Positions 24,881 through 34,038 of a stretch of 64,000 nucleotides of DNA are shown here, in pieces; position 1 is the first letter of the stretch, and the number at the start of each line of letters is the position of its first letter. Below the pieces are notes generated by a model. The model saw nothing but the letters and a program-made list of their open reading frames with translations, had not been told where the DNA came from and did no database searches. The DNA lies in assembly GCA_047975025.1 (NCBI GenBank), contig JBKECY010000052.1, positions 1 through 64,000 on the forward strand, in the 5' to 3' direction. The DNA is from JBKECY01 sp047975025. Its GTDB lineage: Bacteria; Bacillota; Clostridia; Lachnospirales; Lachnospiraceae. Position numbers and translations under genes: made by a program.

Positions 24881-25804
24881 ATGGAAGAATTAAGCACGCT
24901 GGCAGAACAGAATGTAAATCCTGCTCTGATTGAGCATATAGAAGAATACCGGACCAAGTATCCCGTAGCCCCGGAAGTACAGAGCAGAATCTTAAAGCCG
25001 AGCATCCCCTTTTTTGGAAAGGATATACTGGAGATGGCGATTGCAGGTCTGCTTTCCGGCGAGAACCTGCTGCTTTCCGGTTCTAAAGCGACCGGTAAAA
25101 ATATTCTGGCAGAGAATCTTTGTTACTATTTTAACCGTCCGACCTATAATGTATCATTTCATGTCAATACGAACAGTGCCGATCTGATCGGCACCGACAC
25201 ATTCAAAAATAATGAGGTGCAGCTGCGCCGGGGCAGTATCTCGCGCTGCGCGCAATATGGTGGATTTGGCATACTTGATGAAATCAATATGGCAAAAAAT
25301 GATGCTGTATCCGTACTCCACGCTACACTCGATTACCGGCGCACAATAGATGTCCCAGGCTATGATAAAATTGATTTGCATCCGGCGGCAAGATTCATTG
25401 CAACAATGAACTATGGATATGCCGGAACCAAGGAGCTCAATGAAGCGCTGGTATCGCGCTTTCTTGTAATCGATATGCCGCCGCAGTCCAAAGAGACGCT
25501 GCAGCTGGTATTCAGACAGCAGTTCCCGACGATTCGTGAGGAAGCCTTGGAGCAGTTCGTGTCGTTATTTCTGGATCTGCAAATCAAAGCGAATAATAGT
25601 GAGATTTCTACGAAAACACTGGATTTAAGGGGGCTTTTGGCAGCGGCAAAAATTGTACAGCAGGGACTAAAACCCCTGCATGCTGTGAAAATGGGAATCA
25701 CCAATAAATCCTTCGATGTATTCGAAAGAGAAATCGTTGAAGACGTTGTTATGACCCGTATACCGGAGAATTGGACCCAGGAGGATGTATTTGCAGCCCT
25801 CTGA
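24881..25804 (+). CDS. MoxR-type AAA+ ATPase with unusual Walker A
   Basis: The 307-residue protein resembles MoxR/NorQ AAA+ ATPases. The P-loop reads SGSKATGKN, so Asn74 stands where Ser/Thr normally ligates magnesium. Walker B is GFGILDEIN (Asp133, Glu134). ATMNYGYAGTKELNEALVSRF contains sensor 1 and the arginine-finger region. Such ATPases remodel partner complexes together with von Willebrand A proteins, and one is encoded immediately downstream. The physiological target is unknown. Confidence 0.8.
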   Translation: MEELSTLAEQNVNPALIEHIEEYRTKYPVAPEVQSRILKPSIPFFGKDILEMAIAGLLSGENLLLSGSKATGKNILAENLCYYFNRPTYNVSFHVNTNSADLIGTDTFKNNEVQLRRGSISRCAQYGGFGILDEINMAKNDAVSVLHATLDYRRTIDVPGYDKIDLHPAARFIATMNYGYAGTKELNEALVSRFLVIDMPPQSKETLQLVFRQQFPTIREEALEQFVSLFLDLQIKANNSEISTKTLDLRGLLAAAKIVQQGLKPLHAVKMGITNKSFDVFEREIVEDVVMTRIPENWTQEDVFAAL

Positions 25805-25839
25805 TTCGAATCTCTGTTTCAGAGAAGATAGGTAGTAAT

Positions 25840-27618
25840 ATGCAAGAATATCAGATCGACGAGTATCGCCTCGAACTGGAAAACAGAATAAAGAATCTGC
25901 TGTGGACGGTCAGCGGGGATTACTCATTAGATATGAAACCGGATCTGGAAGCATTTGTGCGTTCTAAGGCGCAGGTGCTCTATGATGGGGTCAAACAGGG
26001 CGCCTTTGCCAAGTTTTTCGACAAAGACGAAGTAGGTCTGTATCTGGTCAAGAAAATCTATCTGCAAAGCTATGAGGGGCCGCTGCGAGCCCTTGCCAGC
26101 CTGTGCGTCGATGCGGCTGTCGGAGAGCGCGTCATACAGGAGCGCCCGGGGGTGGAGAGCATCCGCAGAAAGGCCTATGAAGATGTGCTGGATCTGGAAT
26201 TCTCACAGCTTACCCGTACGACGCTGGGCCATTTGAAAATCGCTTTTTTGCGCGAAGCACTGGATGGAGAGCGCAAGACGGAGAAGCAGATTGCGCAGTG
26301 GATGGAAGACATCAATTCGCTGAAGCAGGCGGAAAGCAGTATGGATATTATCCGGGTCATTGATCGGTTATATAATGAAGTAGTGGACACACATTTTGAG
26401 AAAAACAATGGTGACCTGCAAAGAGTTCTGGCGGTGACGCTTTCGGAGCTTACGGAATTCAGCTGGAAGGATTACCTGACGGAGGAAATGTATGAGGATA
26501 CGCTGGAAAGCTATCTGGAGTCACTGACTTCCCAGATGACAAGCATTGAGGACGTACCGGTACCTGAGGAAGAGGAAAAGCCGGCACAGGATTCTCATAA
26601 GCGTACTGTCAAAGTCGTCACAGAAGAATCCTTAGAGAAAATGTATTCGTATGTGGAGCTCAACTACGGCAGGACATATCTGCTGCCGCTTGAGGAAAAG
26701 CGGGTCAATTACCATATGTGCCGCGATGTACATGCGGATTGCAGTCTCTATTTTACCGAAGGCATCTTAAGCGACCCGGTACGGCGCAATTATCAGTTCG
26801 AATACGCCAAACGCAGCCGGGAGAAAAATAAATACCTGTATTATGACAAACACAGACTGGTCAAGCGCAATATTGCCAATCTGACAGAAACTTTGAAGAA
26901 GACGCTCGTCATTCGGGGGGAGACACAGGAGATTCAAAGTGATTATGGTACGATTGTTCCTTCACTGATGTGGAAGCCGGGGCGAAGTACGGATGCCAGG
27001 ATTTTTACGCGGGAAATCAAGGCAAGCCAGATGGATTTCGTTGTCGATGTGCTAATCGATGCCAGCGGCTCACAGCGTTCCAGGCAGGGAGAGGTCGCAT
27101 TGCAGGGCTATATGATCAGCGAGACATTAAGTAATATCGGAATTCCGCATCGTGTCATGAGTTTTTGTACATTCTGGGATTATACAATTTTGCATCGTTT
27201 CAGAGAATACGACGATCCGAGAAGTGCTAATGAGAAGATTTTCGAATATACCACCTCATCCAACAACCGGGACGGACTTGCTATTAAAGCCGCCGGAAGT
27301 GTGCTGCTGCAGCGGGAGGAAGAGAAGAAAATCATGGTCATCCTAAGCGATGGAAAGCCGTATGACGTAATCATTAACCGCCCGAATGCCAAGAATCCGC
27401 AGTTATATGAGGGGGATGTCGCGATACGTGATACGGCGTTCGAAGTCAGGAAACTTAGGAATCACGGAGTCAGTGTTTTGGGAGTTTTCGCAGGCGAAGA
27501 AAAGGATTTGAGCACAGAGAAAAAAATATTCGGCAAGGATTTTGCCTACATCCGGAACTTAGATAATTTCTCTAAAATTGTAGGTAGATATTTGACAAAA
27601 CAGCTCGAAGACGACTGA
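25840..27618 (+). CDS. VWA-domain protein partnered with the MoxR ATPase
   Basis: From the ATG at 25840 the protein has 592 residues. No signal peptide or membrane segment is seen, so it is probably cytoplasmic. The C-terminal third is a von Willebrand A domain with the metal-site motif DASGS (Asp407, Ser409, Ser411) and LSDGKPYD. The N-terminal part is helical, charged and not recognisable. The layout resembles NorD/CobT-type partners of MoxR ATPases. The ribosome site is weak (AGATAGGTAG), 35 bp after the ATPase stop; translation may start elsewhere in the same frame. Confidence 0.75.
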   Translation: MQEYQIDEYRLELENRIKNLLWTVSGDYSLDMKPDLEAFVRSKAQVLYDGVKQGAFAKFFDKDEVGLYLVKKIYLQSYEGPLRALASLCVDAAVGERVIQERPGVESIRRKAYEDVLDLEFSQLTRTTLGHLKIAFLREALDGERKTEKQIAQWMEDINSLKQAESSMDIIRVIDRLYNEVVDTHFEKNNGDLQRVLAVTLSELTEFSWKDYLTEEMYEDTLESYLESLTSQMTSIEDVPVPEEEEKPAQDSHKRTVKVVTEESLEKMYSYVELNYGRTYLLPLEEKRVNYHMCRDVHADCSLYFTEGILSDPVRRNYQFEYAKRSREKNKYLYYDKHRLVKRNIANLTETLKKTLVIRGETQEIQSDYGTIVPSLMWKPGRSTDARIFTREIKASQMDFVVDVLIDASGSQRSRQGEVALQGYMISETLSNIGIPHRVMSFCTFWDYTILHRFREYDDPRSANEKIFEYTTSSNNRDGLAIKAAGSVLLQREEEKKIMVILSDGKPYDVIINRPNAKNPQLYEGDVAIRDTAFEVRKLRNHGVSVLGVFAGEEKDLSTEKKIFGKDFAYIRNLDNFSKIVGRYLTKQLEDD

Positions 27619-27635
27619 TTTAGCAAAAAATGTTA

Positions 27636-27656
27636 GCAAAAAAGTGTTTTTTTTGC
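27636..27656 (+). terminator. A/T-rich hairpin after the VWA gene, possible weak terminator
   Basis: GCAAAAAA (27636-27643) pairs with the last six Ts and GC of the T run (to 27656) over a short loop. The stem is almost all A-T and the T run is inside it, so termination is uncertain. Confidence 0.35.
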
Positions 27657-27769
27657 AAAAACCTATTTCTTTTTTGTTGATATTGTATTAGAATACAAAA
27701 ATATGGATAGAATAGTCAGAAGAAAATAAAAGGCATAGTAGAGGATGAGAGAGGAAGAGGGCAAGAGTT

Positions 27770-28858
27770 ATGATATCAAACCAAGTGCTTCAAAATACAT
27801 TGGACGGACTAAAGGATATTATGAAAATGGGACTGTGTATCTTTGATGCGGACGGCAAACTGCTGGCAAGCACATTTACACAGGAGTGGATTGAAGCTGC
27901 GGACATCAAACTGTTCGCTGCCTCACAGGCAGACAGCCAGGAAATCAAAGGCTCTTTGTGTATTAAGATTTCGGATGAATACCAGCTGGAATATATCCTG
28001 GTAATCAACGGAACGGACGAAGAGGCACATATGCTCGGCAAGATGGTGGCATTCCAGATTGAGAATCTGATGATTGCTTACAAGGAGCGTTTTGACAAAG
28101 ACAGCTTTATTAAGAATCTGCTGCTGGATAACCTGCTGCTGGTAGATATTTATAATCGTGCCAAGAAGCTGCGCATCGAAGTGGAGCTCAAGCGTGTCGT
28201 TATGATCCTTGAGACGAAGCAGGAAAGAGATTTTAATTCCATCGAAAAGGTCAAAGGATTATTCTCAGGCAAGGGCAAGGATTTTATCACGGCCGTTGAT
28301 GAGAAGAGCATCATTATTGTCAAGGAGCTGGATGATGATGCACAATACTCAGAAATCGAGCAGTTATCAAGTGAGGTACTGCGTGAACTGGGGCTTGAGA
28401 ATCAGCCTGACACACATATCGCCTATGGTACCATTGTAAAAGAGCTTAAGGAAGTATCGCGTTCTTACAAGGAAGCCCGTATGGCGCTCGATGTTGGCAA
28501 GATTTTCTTCAGTGAACGCGAGATTATTGCATACAGCTCTTTAGGAATCGGCCGCCTGATCTATCAGCTGCCTATCCCGCTGTGCAAAATGTTCATTCGC
28601 GAAGTATTCGAGGGCAAGTCTCCGGATCAGTTCGATGAGGAGACACTGGTGACCATTGACAAGTTCTTTGAGAACAGCCTGAATGTGTCAGAGACTTCGA
28701 GACAGCTGTATATACACAGAAATACACTTGTGTATCGTCTGGATAAAATACAGAAAAGCACAGGCTTGGACTTAAGAGTTTTTGAAGATGCCATCTCATT
28801 TAAGATTGCCCTTATGGTCGTTCGTTATATGAAATATATGGAGACGCTGGACTATTGA
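27770..28858 (+). CDS. PucR/CdaR-type transcriptional regulator
   Basis: This 362-residue protein ends in the PucR-type helix-turn-helix, NVSETSRQLYIHRNTLVYRLDKI-like (about 315-340), preceded by a GGDEF-like/CdaR middle region containing IAYGTIVKELKEVSRSYKEARMAL. The N-terminal part resembles a sugar-diacid recognition or GAF-like sensor. Members sense small metabolites such as glycerate or purine breakdown products. The target here is unknown, and no catabolic gene is adjacent. Ribosome site GAGGAAGAGGG. Confidence 0.8.
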   Translation: MISNQVLQNTLDGLKDIMKMGLCIFDADGKLLASTFTQEWIEAADIKLFAASQADSQEIKGSLCIKISDEYQLEYILVINGTDEEAHMLGKMVAFQIENLMIAYKERFDKDSFIKNLLLDNLLLVDIYNRAKKLRIEVELKRVVMILETKQERDFNSIEKVKGLFSGKGKDFITAVDEKSIIIVKELDDDAQYSEIEQLSSEVLRELGLENQPDTHIAYGTIVKELKEVSRSYKEARMALDVGKIFFSEREIIAYSSLGIGRLIYQLPIPLCKMFIREVFEGKSPDQFDEETLVTIDKFFENSLNVSETSRQLYIHRNTLVYRLDKIQKSTGLDLRVFEDAISFKIALMVVRYMKYMETLDY

Positions 28859-28870
28859 TCCCAAAAAAGC

Positions 28871-28898
28871 TTGCAATAACAGGATTATGTGTTACAAT
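28871..28898 (+). promoter_or_regulatory. Promoter of the ftsEX operon
   Basis: TTGCAA (28871-28876) and TACAAT (28893-28898) are 16 bp apart, about 80 bp before ftsE. Confidence 0.6.
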
Positions 28899-28977
28899 AA
28901 TGTTACGAAAATGATTAAAATGTAACAACTGAGTAATTCTAATGGCAACAATAGTCTTCATTGGCTAGGAGGAATGT

Positions 28978-29664
28978 ATGATTGATTTAGAAAATGTGAG
29001 TAAATCATATGCGAAGGGCCAGCCGGCCGTAAACCATGTGAACTTACATATTGATAAAGGTGAATTCGTCTTTATCGTCGGTAACAGCGGTTCAGGTAAA
29101 TCTACACTGATCAAACTGCTATTACGTGAACTGGAGGCAACTTCAGGAATTATCAAAGTAAACGGCAACGATTTAAGTAAATTAAAACGCAGAAAAGTTG
29201 CAAAATACAGAAGATCTATCGGCGTTGTGTTTCAGGATTTCCGTCTGCTGAAAGATCGTAATGTATATGCTAACGTCGCTTTTGCACAGCGTGTCATAGG
29301 AAAACCGACGCATGTGATCAAAAAGCGTGTTCCGGAAGTGCTGACCCTGGTAGGTCTCCCGGAAAAATACAAGTCGAAACCCAGAGAACTTTCAGGTGGT
29401 GAGCAGCAGAGGGTGGCGCTGGCCAGAGCCTTGGTGAACCGCCCCGATATCCTGTTGGCTGATGAGCCTACCGGTAATCTTGATCCTCAGAATGCGAATG
29501 ATATTATGCACCTGCTGGAAGAAATCAACGACAGGGGAACGACAGTCCTTGTAGTAACACATAACAAAGACATAGTGAACGCGATGAAGAAACGTGTCGT
29601 GACTATGCACCGCGGTGTAATTGCAAGTGACGAAGAAAAAGGGGAATACCATTATGAGGATTAG
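28978..29664 (+). CDS. ftsE: Cell division ATP-binding protein FtsE
   Basis: The 228-residue ABC ATPase has Walker A GNSGSGKST, Q-loop FQDFRLL, signature LSGGEQQRVALARAL and Walker B ILLADEPTGNLD. YANVAFAQRVIGK is a typical FtsE segment. With FtsX it forms a membrane complex that activates cell-wall hydrolases during growth or division. The last 11 bases overlap ftsX. AGGAGG precedes the ATG. Confidence 0.95.
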   Translation: MIDLENVSKSYAKGQPAVNHVNLHIDKGEFVFIVGNSGSGKSTLIKLLLRELEATSGIIKVNGNDLSKLKRRKVAKYRRSIGVVFQDFRLLKDRNVYANVAFAQRVIGKPTHVIKKRVPEVLTLVGLPEKYKSKPRELSGGEQQRVALARALVNRPDILLADEPTGNLDPQNANDIMHLLEEINDRGTTVLVVTHNKDIVNAMKKRVVTMHRGVIASDEEKGEYHYED

Positions 29665-30559
29665 TACCATAGCATATGAGATCAAGCAGGGATTTGTCAA
29701 CATCGGTCGTAACTGGATGTTCTCGCTTGCCTCAGTCATAACAATGACCGCCTGCATTTTTCTGTTCGGCCTGTTTTTTTCCATTGTTATGAATATGAAT
29801 TATATTACACAATCGACGGAGAAAGACGTACCGATTACTGTCTTTTTCGAAGAAAATACGTCTGATGCTGATATGGAGGCTGTACGGGATTTGATTAACG
29901 CGCGGCCGGAGGTCATTGCGGATAAGACAAATTTTGTTTCTGCCGACGAGGCATGGGAGACTTATAAGTCGACTTACTTTGGCGATTCAGCAGATATGGC
30001 AGAAGGCTTTAAGGACAACCCGCTGGCAAATTCAGCGAACTATGAAGTCTATGTAAATGATATTGATAAGCAGTCGGATCTGGTGGATTATATCTCGGGT
30101 CTGGATCATGTACGGTCTGTGCAGCAGTCACAGTCAACAGCACAGACACTGAGTAGTTTTAACAAGCTCGTAGGACTTGTTTCCATTGCCATTATTGCAA
30201 TCTTGCTTGTTATAGCCGTATTCCTGATCAGCAATACTGTTACGATCGGTATTTCAATCCGTAAGGAAGAGATTAAGATCATGAAACTGATTGGTGCGAC
30301 GAACCTTTTTGTAAGGGCGCCCTTCCTGTTGGAAGGAGTTATTCTGGGGCTTGTAGGAGCGGCGATACCACTGGTTATTGTCTACTTTATGTATGACAAG
30401 GTGAGCAACTTTATTGCCACAAGATTTGAGATGCTGAGTTTTCAGCTGCTGACCGTATCGCAGGTATTCCAGTATCTGCTTCCGGTAGGTCTGATTCTGG
30501 GAATTGGCATTGGGTTCTTTGGAAGTTTGTTCTCAGCCAGAAAGCATCTGCGTGTATAG
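29654..30559 (+). CDS. ftsX: Cell division membrane protein FtsX
   Basis: I start at 29654 (MRISTIAYEIKQGFVNIGRN), giving 302 residues. One membrane helix near residues 22-45 is followed by a large extracellular loop (about 50-165) and three more helices, the FtsX/MacB-type order. KEEIKIMKLIGATNLFVRAPFLLEG is the conserved coupling segment. FtsX passes ATP-driven change from FtsE to extracellular peptidoglycan hydrolases. The start overlaps ftsE by 11 bases. Confidence 0.95.
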   Translation: MRISTIAYEIKQGFVNIGRNWMFSLASVITMTACIFLFGLFFSIVMNMNYITQSTEKDVPITVFFEENTSDADMEAVRDLINARPEVIADKTNFVSADEAWETYKSTYFGDSADMAEGFKDNPLANSANYEVYVNDIDKQSDLVDYISGLDHVRSVQQSQSTAQTLSSFNKLVGLVSIAIIAILLVIAVFLISNTVTIGISIRKEEIKIMKLIGATNLFVRAPFLLEGVILGLVGAAIPLVIVYFMYDKVSNFIATRFEMLSFQLLTVSQVFQYLLPVGLILGIGIGFFGSLFSARKHLRV

Positions 30560-30585
30560 TGCGGATTAAAAATACTGTACGATTG

Positions 30586-30619
30586 AAATGCTTCAGGGGA
30601 GGAATCCTTTGAAGCATTT
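30586..30619 (+). promoter_or_regulatory. Hairpin between ftsX and the PDZ protease gene
   Basis: AAATGCTTCA (30586-30595) pairs perfectly with TGAAGCATTT (30610-30619). An inner AGG/CCT pairing is possible. It is followed by ATTTTAG, so termination would be partial at most. Confidence 0.5.
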
Positions 30620-30641
30620 ATTTTAGTAGAATGGAGAAATA

Positions 30642-31838
30642 ATGAACGATAGAAGAGGATACAGAAGAGGAATACTTAGTGGTGCAGCGGGCATGGTGAT
30701 TATACTTCTGCTGCTTTTTGCATTATGGAGAGCCGGAGTGATTTTTCCCTCGGAAGCCTCCTTGCTGAGTTATCAAAATGTAATGAAGTTGTCTTACATT
30801 GATCGTCTGATTGACAATAAATACATAGGAGAGGTCGACAAAGATGTATCTTCTGATTATCTGATGGCCGGAGCGCTGGCAGGCTTGGAAGATGATTATT
30901 CTGTCTATTATACCAAGGATCAGTACGTCACGCTGCAGGAGAGTACAAGCGGCGAATACAACGGGATTGGTGTTGCCATGCAGACGCAGGAGGATGGCAG
31001 TCTTGTAATCGTAAAATGCTATGAAGATTCACCGGCGGCGCAGGCAGGTCTGCTCGTCGGAGATACAATTCTTGCAATCAATGGGCAAAGTACTTCCGAT
31101 ATGACACTTGAAGAGCTCGTTGCCATCATACGTGATACGGCGACCCTGGAAATCACCCTTGAAATCCAGCGTGAGGGAAGCGAGAATTTTGAAGTGACGG
31201 TCGAAAAGACAGATATTGTATCACCGTCCGTAAGCTCGGCAATGCTTTCTGATCAGATTGGTTATATTGTCATCTCTGAGTTCACAGATGTGACTTTTCA
31301 GCAATACCAGCAGGCGTTTGCAGAGCTCGAAGACCAGGGGATGCAAAAGCTGATTATCGATGTCAGGAACAATCCGGGCGGCCTGTATTCTTCTGTCTGT
31401 GATGTGTTAAATTCTATTCTGCCTGAGGGGGTCATGGTGTATACCATTGATAAGCAGGGAAATAAGACGGAGGAGGTAAGCGAGGGAGAAACACCGCTTA
31501 GTATCCCGTTAAGTGTTTTAATCAATGGCAAGAGTGCAAGTTCGGCTGAAATATTTGCCGGAGCGATCAAAGACTATGAAATCGGCACGCTGGTCGGCGA
31601 AAAAACATTTGGCAAAGGAATCGTGCAGACGATCTTTCCTCTCTCGGATGGCAGTGCGGTAAAACTTACTACTTCCAAATACTATACTCCGGATGGAAAT
31701 AACATTCATGGTATTGGCATACAACCGGATGTAGAAGTGGAAGCAGAAGGTGAAACGGCAGTGCCCGGAGAAGAGGCTTCCTATACGCAGGATGCGCAGC
31801 TGCAGGCGGCAATTCAAGCACTGGAGGAGACTCCGTAG
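30642..31838 (+). CDS. Carboxyl-terminal processing protease (S41, PDZ)
   Basis: The 398-residue protein has an N-terminal membrane anchor (about 13-30), then a PDZ domain (about 100-185, with GIGVAMQ, SPAAQAGLLVGDTILAINGQ) and an S41 protease domain. The nucleophile is Ser300 in KSASSAEI, and the general base is Lys325 in GEKTFGKG, 25 residues on as in Tsp/CtpB. It cleaves secreted or envelope proteins from their C-termini. The position after ftsEX is common in Firmicutes and suggests control of wall hydrolases. Confidence 0.92.
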   Translation: MNDRRGYRRGILSGAAGMVIILLLLFALWRAGVIFPSEASLLSYQNVMKLSYIDRLIDNKYIGEVDKDVSSDYLMAGALAGLEDDYSVYYTKDQYVTLQESTSGEYNGIGVAMQTQEDGSLVIVKCYEDSPAAQAGLLVGDTILAINGQSTSDMTLEELVAIIRDTATLEITLEIQREGSENFEVTVEKTDIVSPSVSSAMLSDQIGYIVISEFTDVTFQQYQQAFAELEDQGMQKLIIDVRNNPGGLYSSVCDVLNSILPEGVMVYTIDKQGNKTEEVSEGETPLSIPLSVLINGKSASSAEIFAGAIKDYEIGTLVGEKTFGKGIVQTIFPLSDGSAVKLTTSKYYTPDGNNIHGIGIQPDVEVEAEGETAVPGEEASYTQDAQLQAAIQALEETP

Positions 31839-31871
31839 GATAGGATAATCGTGTAATATACCTGTTTTTTA

Positions 31872-31900
31872 TTGAAGGAATCGCTTGAACATGGTATGAT
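31872..31900 (+). promoter_or_regulatory. Promoter of degV
   Basis: TTGAAG (31872-31877) and TATGAT (31895-31900) have a 17-bp spacer. Confidence 0.6.
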
Positions 31901-31952
31901 ACTCTTAATGTGGATTGGTTCAATCCAAAAAAATGATACAGGGAGGTACACG

Positions 31953-32822
31953 ATGGGAGAGTTTATAATTACAACGGATAACGGAGCAGACCTGCCGGAG
32001 TCTTATCTGCAGGAGCATAATGTGGGGGCTACCACATTAAGCTATACAATTGAGGGTAAGACCTACGTTGCTGGAGAGCACCTCCCGCTTAAAGAATTTT
32101 ATGCCAAGATGCGCAGCGGAATCGTGCCATCGACAGCCCAGGTGAATCCGAATGATGTGTCAGACCTTCTGACACCTTATCTGGAGCAGGGGAAGGATGT
32201 AATCCATATTGCACTTTCTTCCGGCATCAGCGGAACCTATAACAGCAGCCGTCTGGCCGGTGATGATCTGCGCGAGCAGTTTCCGGAGCGAAAAATCTAT
32301 ATTATCGACAGTCTGTGTGCCTCTTTGGGGCAGGGGATGCTGGTAGATAAGGCCGTACAGCTTCGCGACGAAGGCAGAAGCGTGGAGGAGACCGCTGAGT
32401 TTCTGGAAGCGAATAAGCTGCATTTGGTGCATCTGTTTACGGTGGATGACCTGGATTATCTGTATCAGGGCGGCAGAGTCTCAAGAACGACGGCGTTTTT
32501 AGGCGGGATGCTCAACATCAAGCCTGTGATGCATGTGGATATGGAGGGCAAACTTGTGCCAACCGGCAAAGTCAGACACAGGAAAAAATCACTGATTGCA
32601 CTGGCAAATAATCTGGAAGCACAGTTAGGGAGCTATAAAGACTCCTTTGATACCTTTTTTATCAGTCATGGGGATTGTGAGGAAGATGCGAATTTCCTGG
32701 CAGAGTATCTGTGCGAGCGGTACGAGATCAAGCGTAAGCTGATCAGCAGTGTAGGACCGGTCATCGGTGCCCATTCAGGTCCTGGTACGATGGCACTATT
32801 CTTCTTTGGAGATGTGCGCTAA
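31953..32822 (+). CDS. DegV family fatty-acid-binding protein
   Basis: Starting at 31953 behind AGGGAGGT, the protein has 289 residues. It shows the DegV signatures TTDNGADLPESYLQEHNV, STAQVNPNDV, HIALSSGISGTYNSS and IIDSLCASLGQGMLV, then YLYQGGRVSRTTAFLGGMLNIKP. DegV/FakB proteins bind a fatty acid for phosphorylation by FakA. No FakA-type kinase gene lies nearby, so the exact partner is open. The gene appears to be a single transcription unit with its own promoter and terminator. Confidence 0.92.
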   Translation: MGEFIITTDNGADLPESYLQEHNVGATTLSYTIEGKTYVAGEHLPLKEFYAKMRSGIVPSTAQVNPNDVSDLLTPYLEQGKDVIHIALSSGISGTYNSSRLAGDDLREQFPERKIYIIDSLCASLGQGMLVDKAVQLRDEGRSVEETAEFLEANKLHLVHLFTVDDLDYLYQGGRVSRTTAFLGGMLNIKPVMHVDMEGKLVPTGKVRHRKKSLIALANNLEAQLGSYKDSFDTFFISHGDCEEDANFLAEYLCERYEIKRKLISSVGPVIGAHSGPGTMALFFFGDVR

Positions 32823-32851
32823 AGTGACCAGCTAAACGAATCATGAGGAAC

Positions 32852-32894
32852 AAAAGAGCTTGGAAGGCCGAAGAGCCTTGTAAGCTCTTTTTTG
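32852..32894 (+). terminator. Terminator after degV
   Basis: AAAGAGCTT pairs with AAGCTCTTT, with an inner AAGGC/GCCTT helix, followed by Ts. The remaining bases to 33063 are A/T-rich. They contain a likely extended -10 (TGGTAAAAT, 33003-33011) without a clear -35 for the next operon. Confidence 0.85.
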
Positions 32895-33063
32895 CCGCAA
32901 AAAGTGGAGTTAAAAAGTACGATATGGCTATTTACCTAAAGATTACAGAAAAAATATGGGGGATTTGACCTCGGAAAATGGGGAGGCAAACCGGGTAGAC
33001 TATGGTAAAATAGCTATACGTGTTATAAAGGGTGATTGTGCGGAGTATGGGAGACTTAGGTGA

Positions 33064-34038
33064 GTGATTAGTATAGGGAAAAAGCGTTGGGTACAGATTG
33101 GACTTATCATAATAAGTATACTTTTGTTGTTTGGTATATCGTTGATTTATCTTCGGAATTACGTTGTCAAGGAAATGGCAACGGACCCGGATGCTGCGGT
33201 CTTGGGGTTTGTAGTGACTGTGACAGAAGACGAGTGGCAGGAGGACGTATTCGAGTCACTAAAAGAAGAGGCACGCAGCAGCGGCTACGAGATCATGACA
33301 ATTCAGGCAGAGAGAAACCAGGCAGAGCAGATTGAAGCAATCCGGGCGCTGATTGTGTATCGCGTTGATGCGATCATCTTATTTCCGGTAGTGGATTCCG
33401 GATGGGATGCGGTACTGATTGAGGCACAGGAGGCCAATATCCCTGTGATTACGGCGGATAAGGGAATCCGCAAAAGTGATGAATTTGTTACGTACTATGT
33501 CGGTTATGATTACTATGCAGACGCTGCGAAGGAAGCGGCGCTTCTGGCAGAGCAGGCACAACCCGAGGATACGATCATCGAGCTGTATGGAACGCTGGGT
33601 TCTTATTCTGCGAAGGAAATCACCCGAGGATTCAGAGAGACGCTGACACAACAGGGGCTGGAGATCCAAAGTAGTGTCAGTGGTGATTATATGCGCTCGA
33701 GAGGAAAAGAAATCACAGAAGGATTCTTAAAAAGCAGTGACGGCGTGGATTTCATTATCTCGCATAATGATGCAATGACGCTGGGTGCGGTAGAAGCGAT
33801 TGAGGAGCAGGGGAAGATTCCGGGGACCGATGTCCGCATCTTCGCGGTTGGAGGCGGCAGGGACACAATAGCGCTGCTGCAGGAGGGCAAGATCAATTGC
33901 CTGATCAGCAGGAGTACACAAAAGCTTGGGCAGGAAATCATCAAAGTGGTAGACCAGGTGATGCAAAATGAGACTTTGACGAGTAATTTTGTGTTCATCG
34001 AGACGGAGATGCTTACGAAAGCGGAGGTGTCTTCATGA
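33064..34038 (+). CDS. Membrane-anchored periplasmic-type sugar-binding protein (sensor accessory)
   Basis: This 324-residue protein has one N-terminal membrane anchor (about 9-30) with no lipobox cysteine. It is followed by a ribose/galactose-type binding fold: AVLGFVVTVTEDEWQEDVF, VDAIILFPVVDSGWDAVLIEAQEANIPVITAD and DGVDFIISHNDAMTLGAVEAIEE. The gene starts at a GTG and overlaps the histidine kinase start by four bases. I therefore read it as the ligand sensor of a three-part signalling system rather than part of an importer. The ligand is unknown. Confidence 0.82.
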   Translation: MISIGKKRWVQIGLIIISILLLFGISLIYLRNYVVKEMATDPDAAVLGFVVTVTEDEWQEDVFESLKEEARSSGYEIMTIQAERNQAEQIEAIRALIVYRVDAIILFPVVDSGWDAVLIEAQEANIPVITADKGIRKSDEFVTYYVGYDYYADAAKEAALLAEQAQPEDTIIELYGTLGSYSAKEITRGFRETLTQQGLEIQSSVSGDYMRSRGKEITEGFLKSSDGVDFIISHNDAMTLGAVEAIEEQGKIPGTDVRIFAVGGGRDTIALLQEGKINCLISRSTQKLGQEIIKVVDQVMQNETLTSNFVFIETEMLTKAEVSS

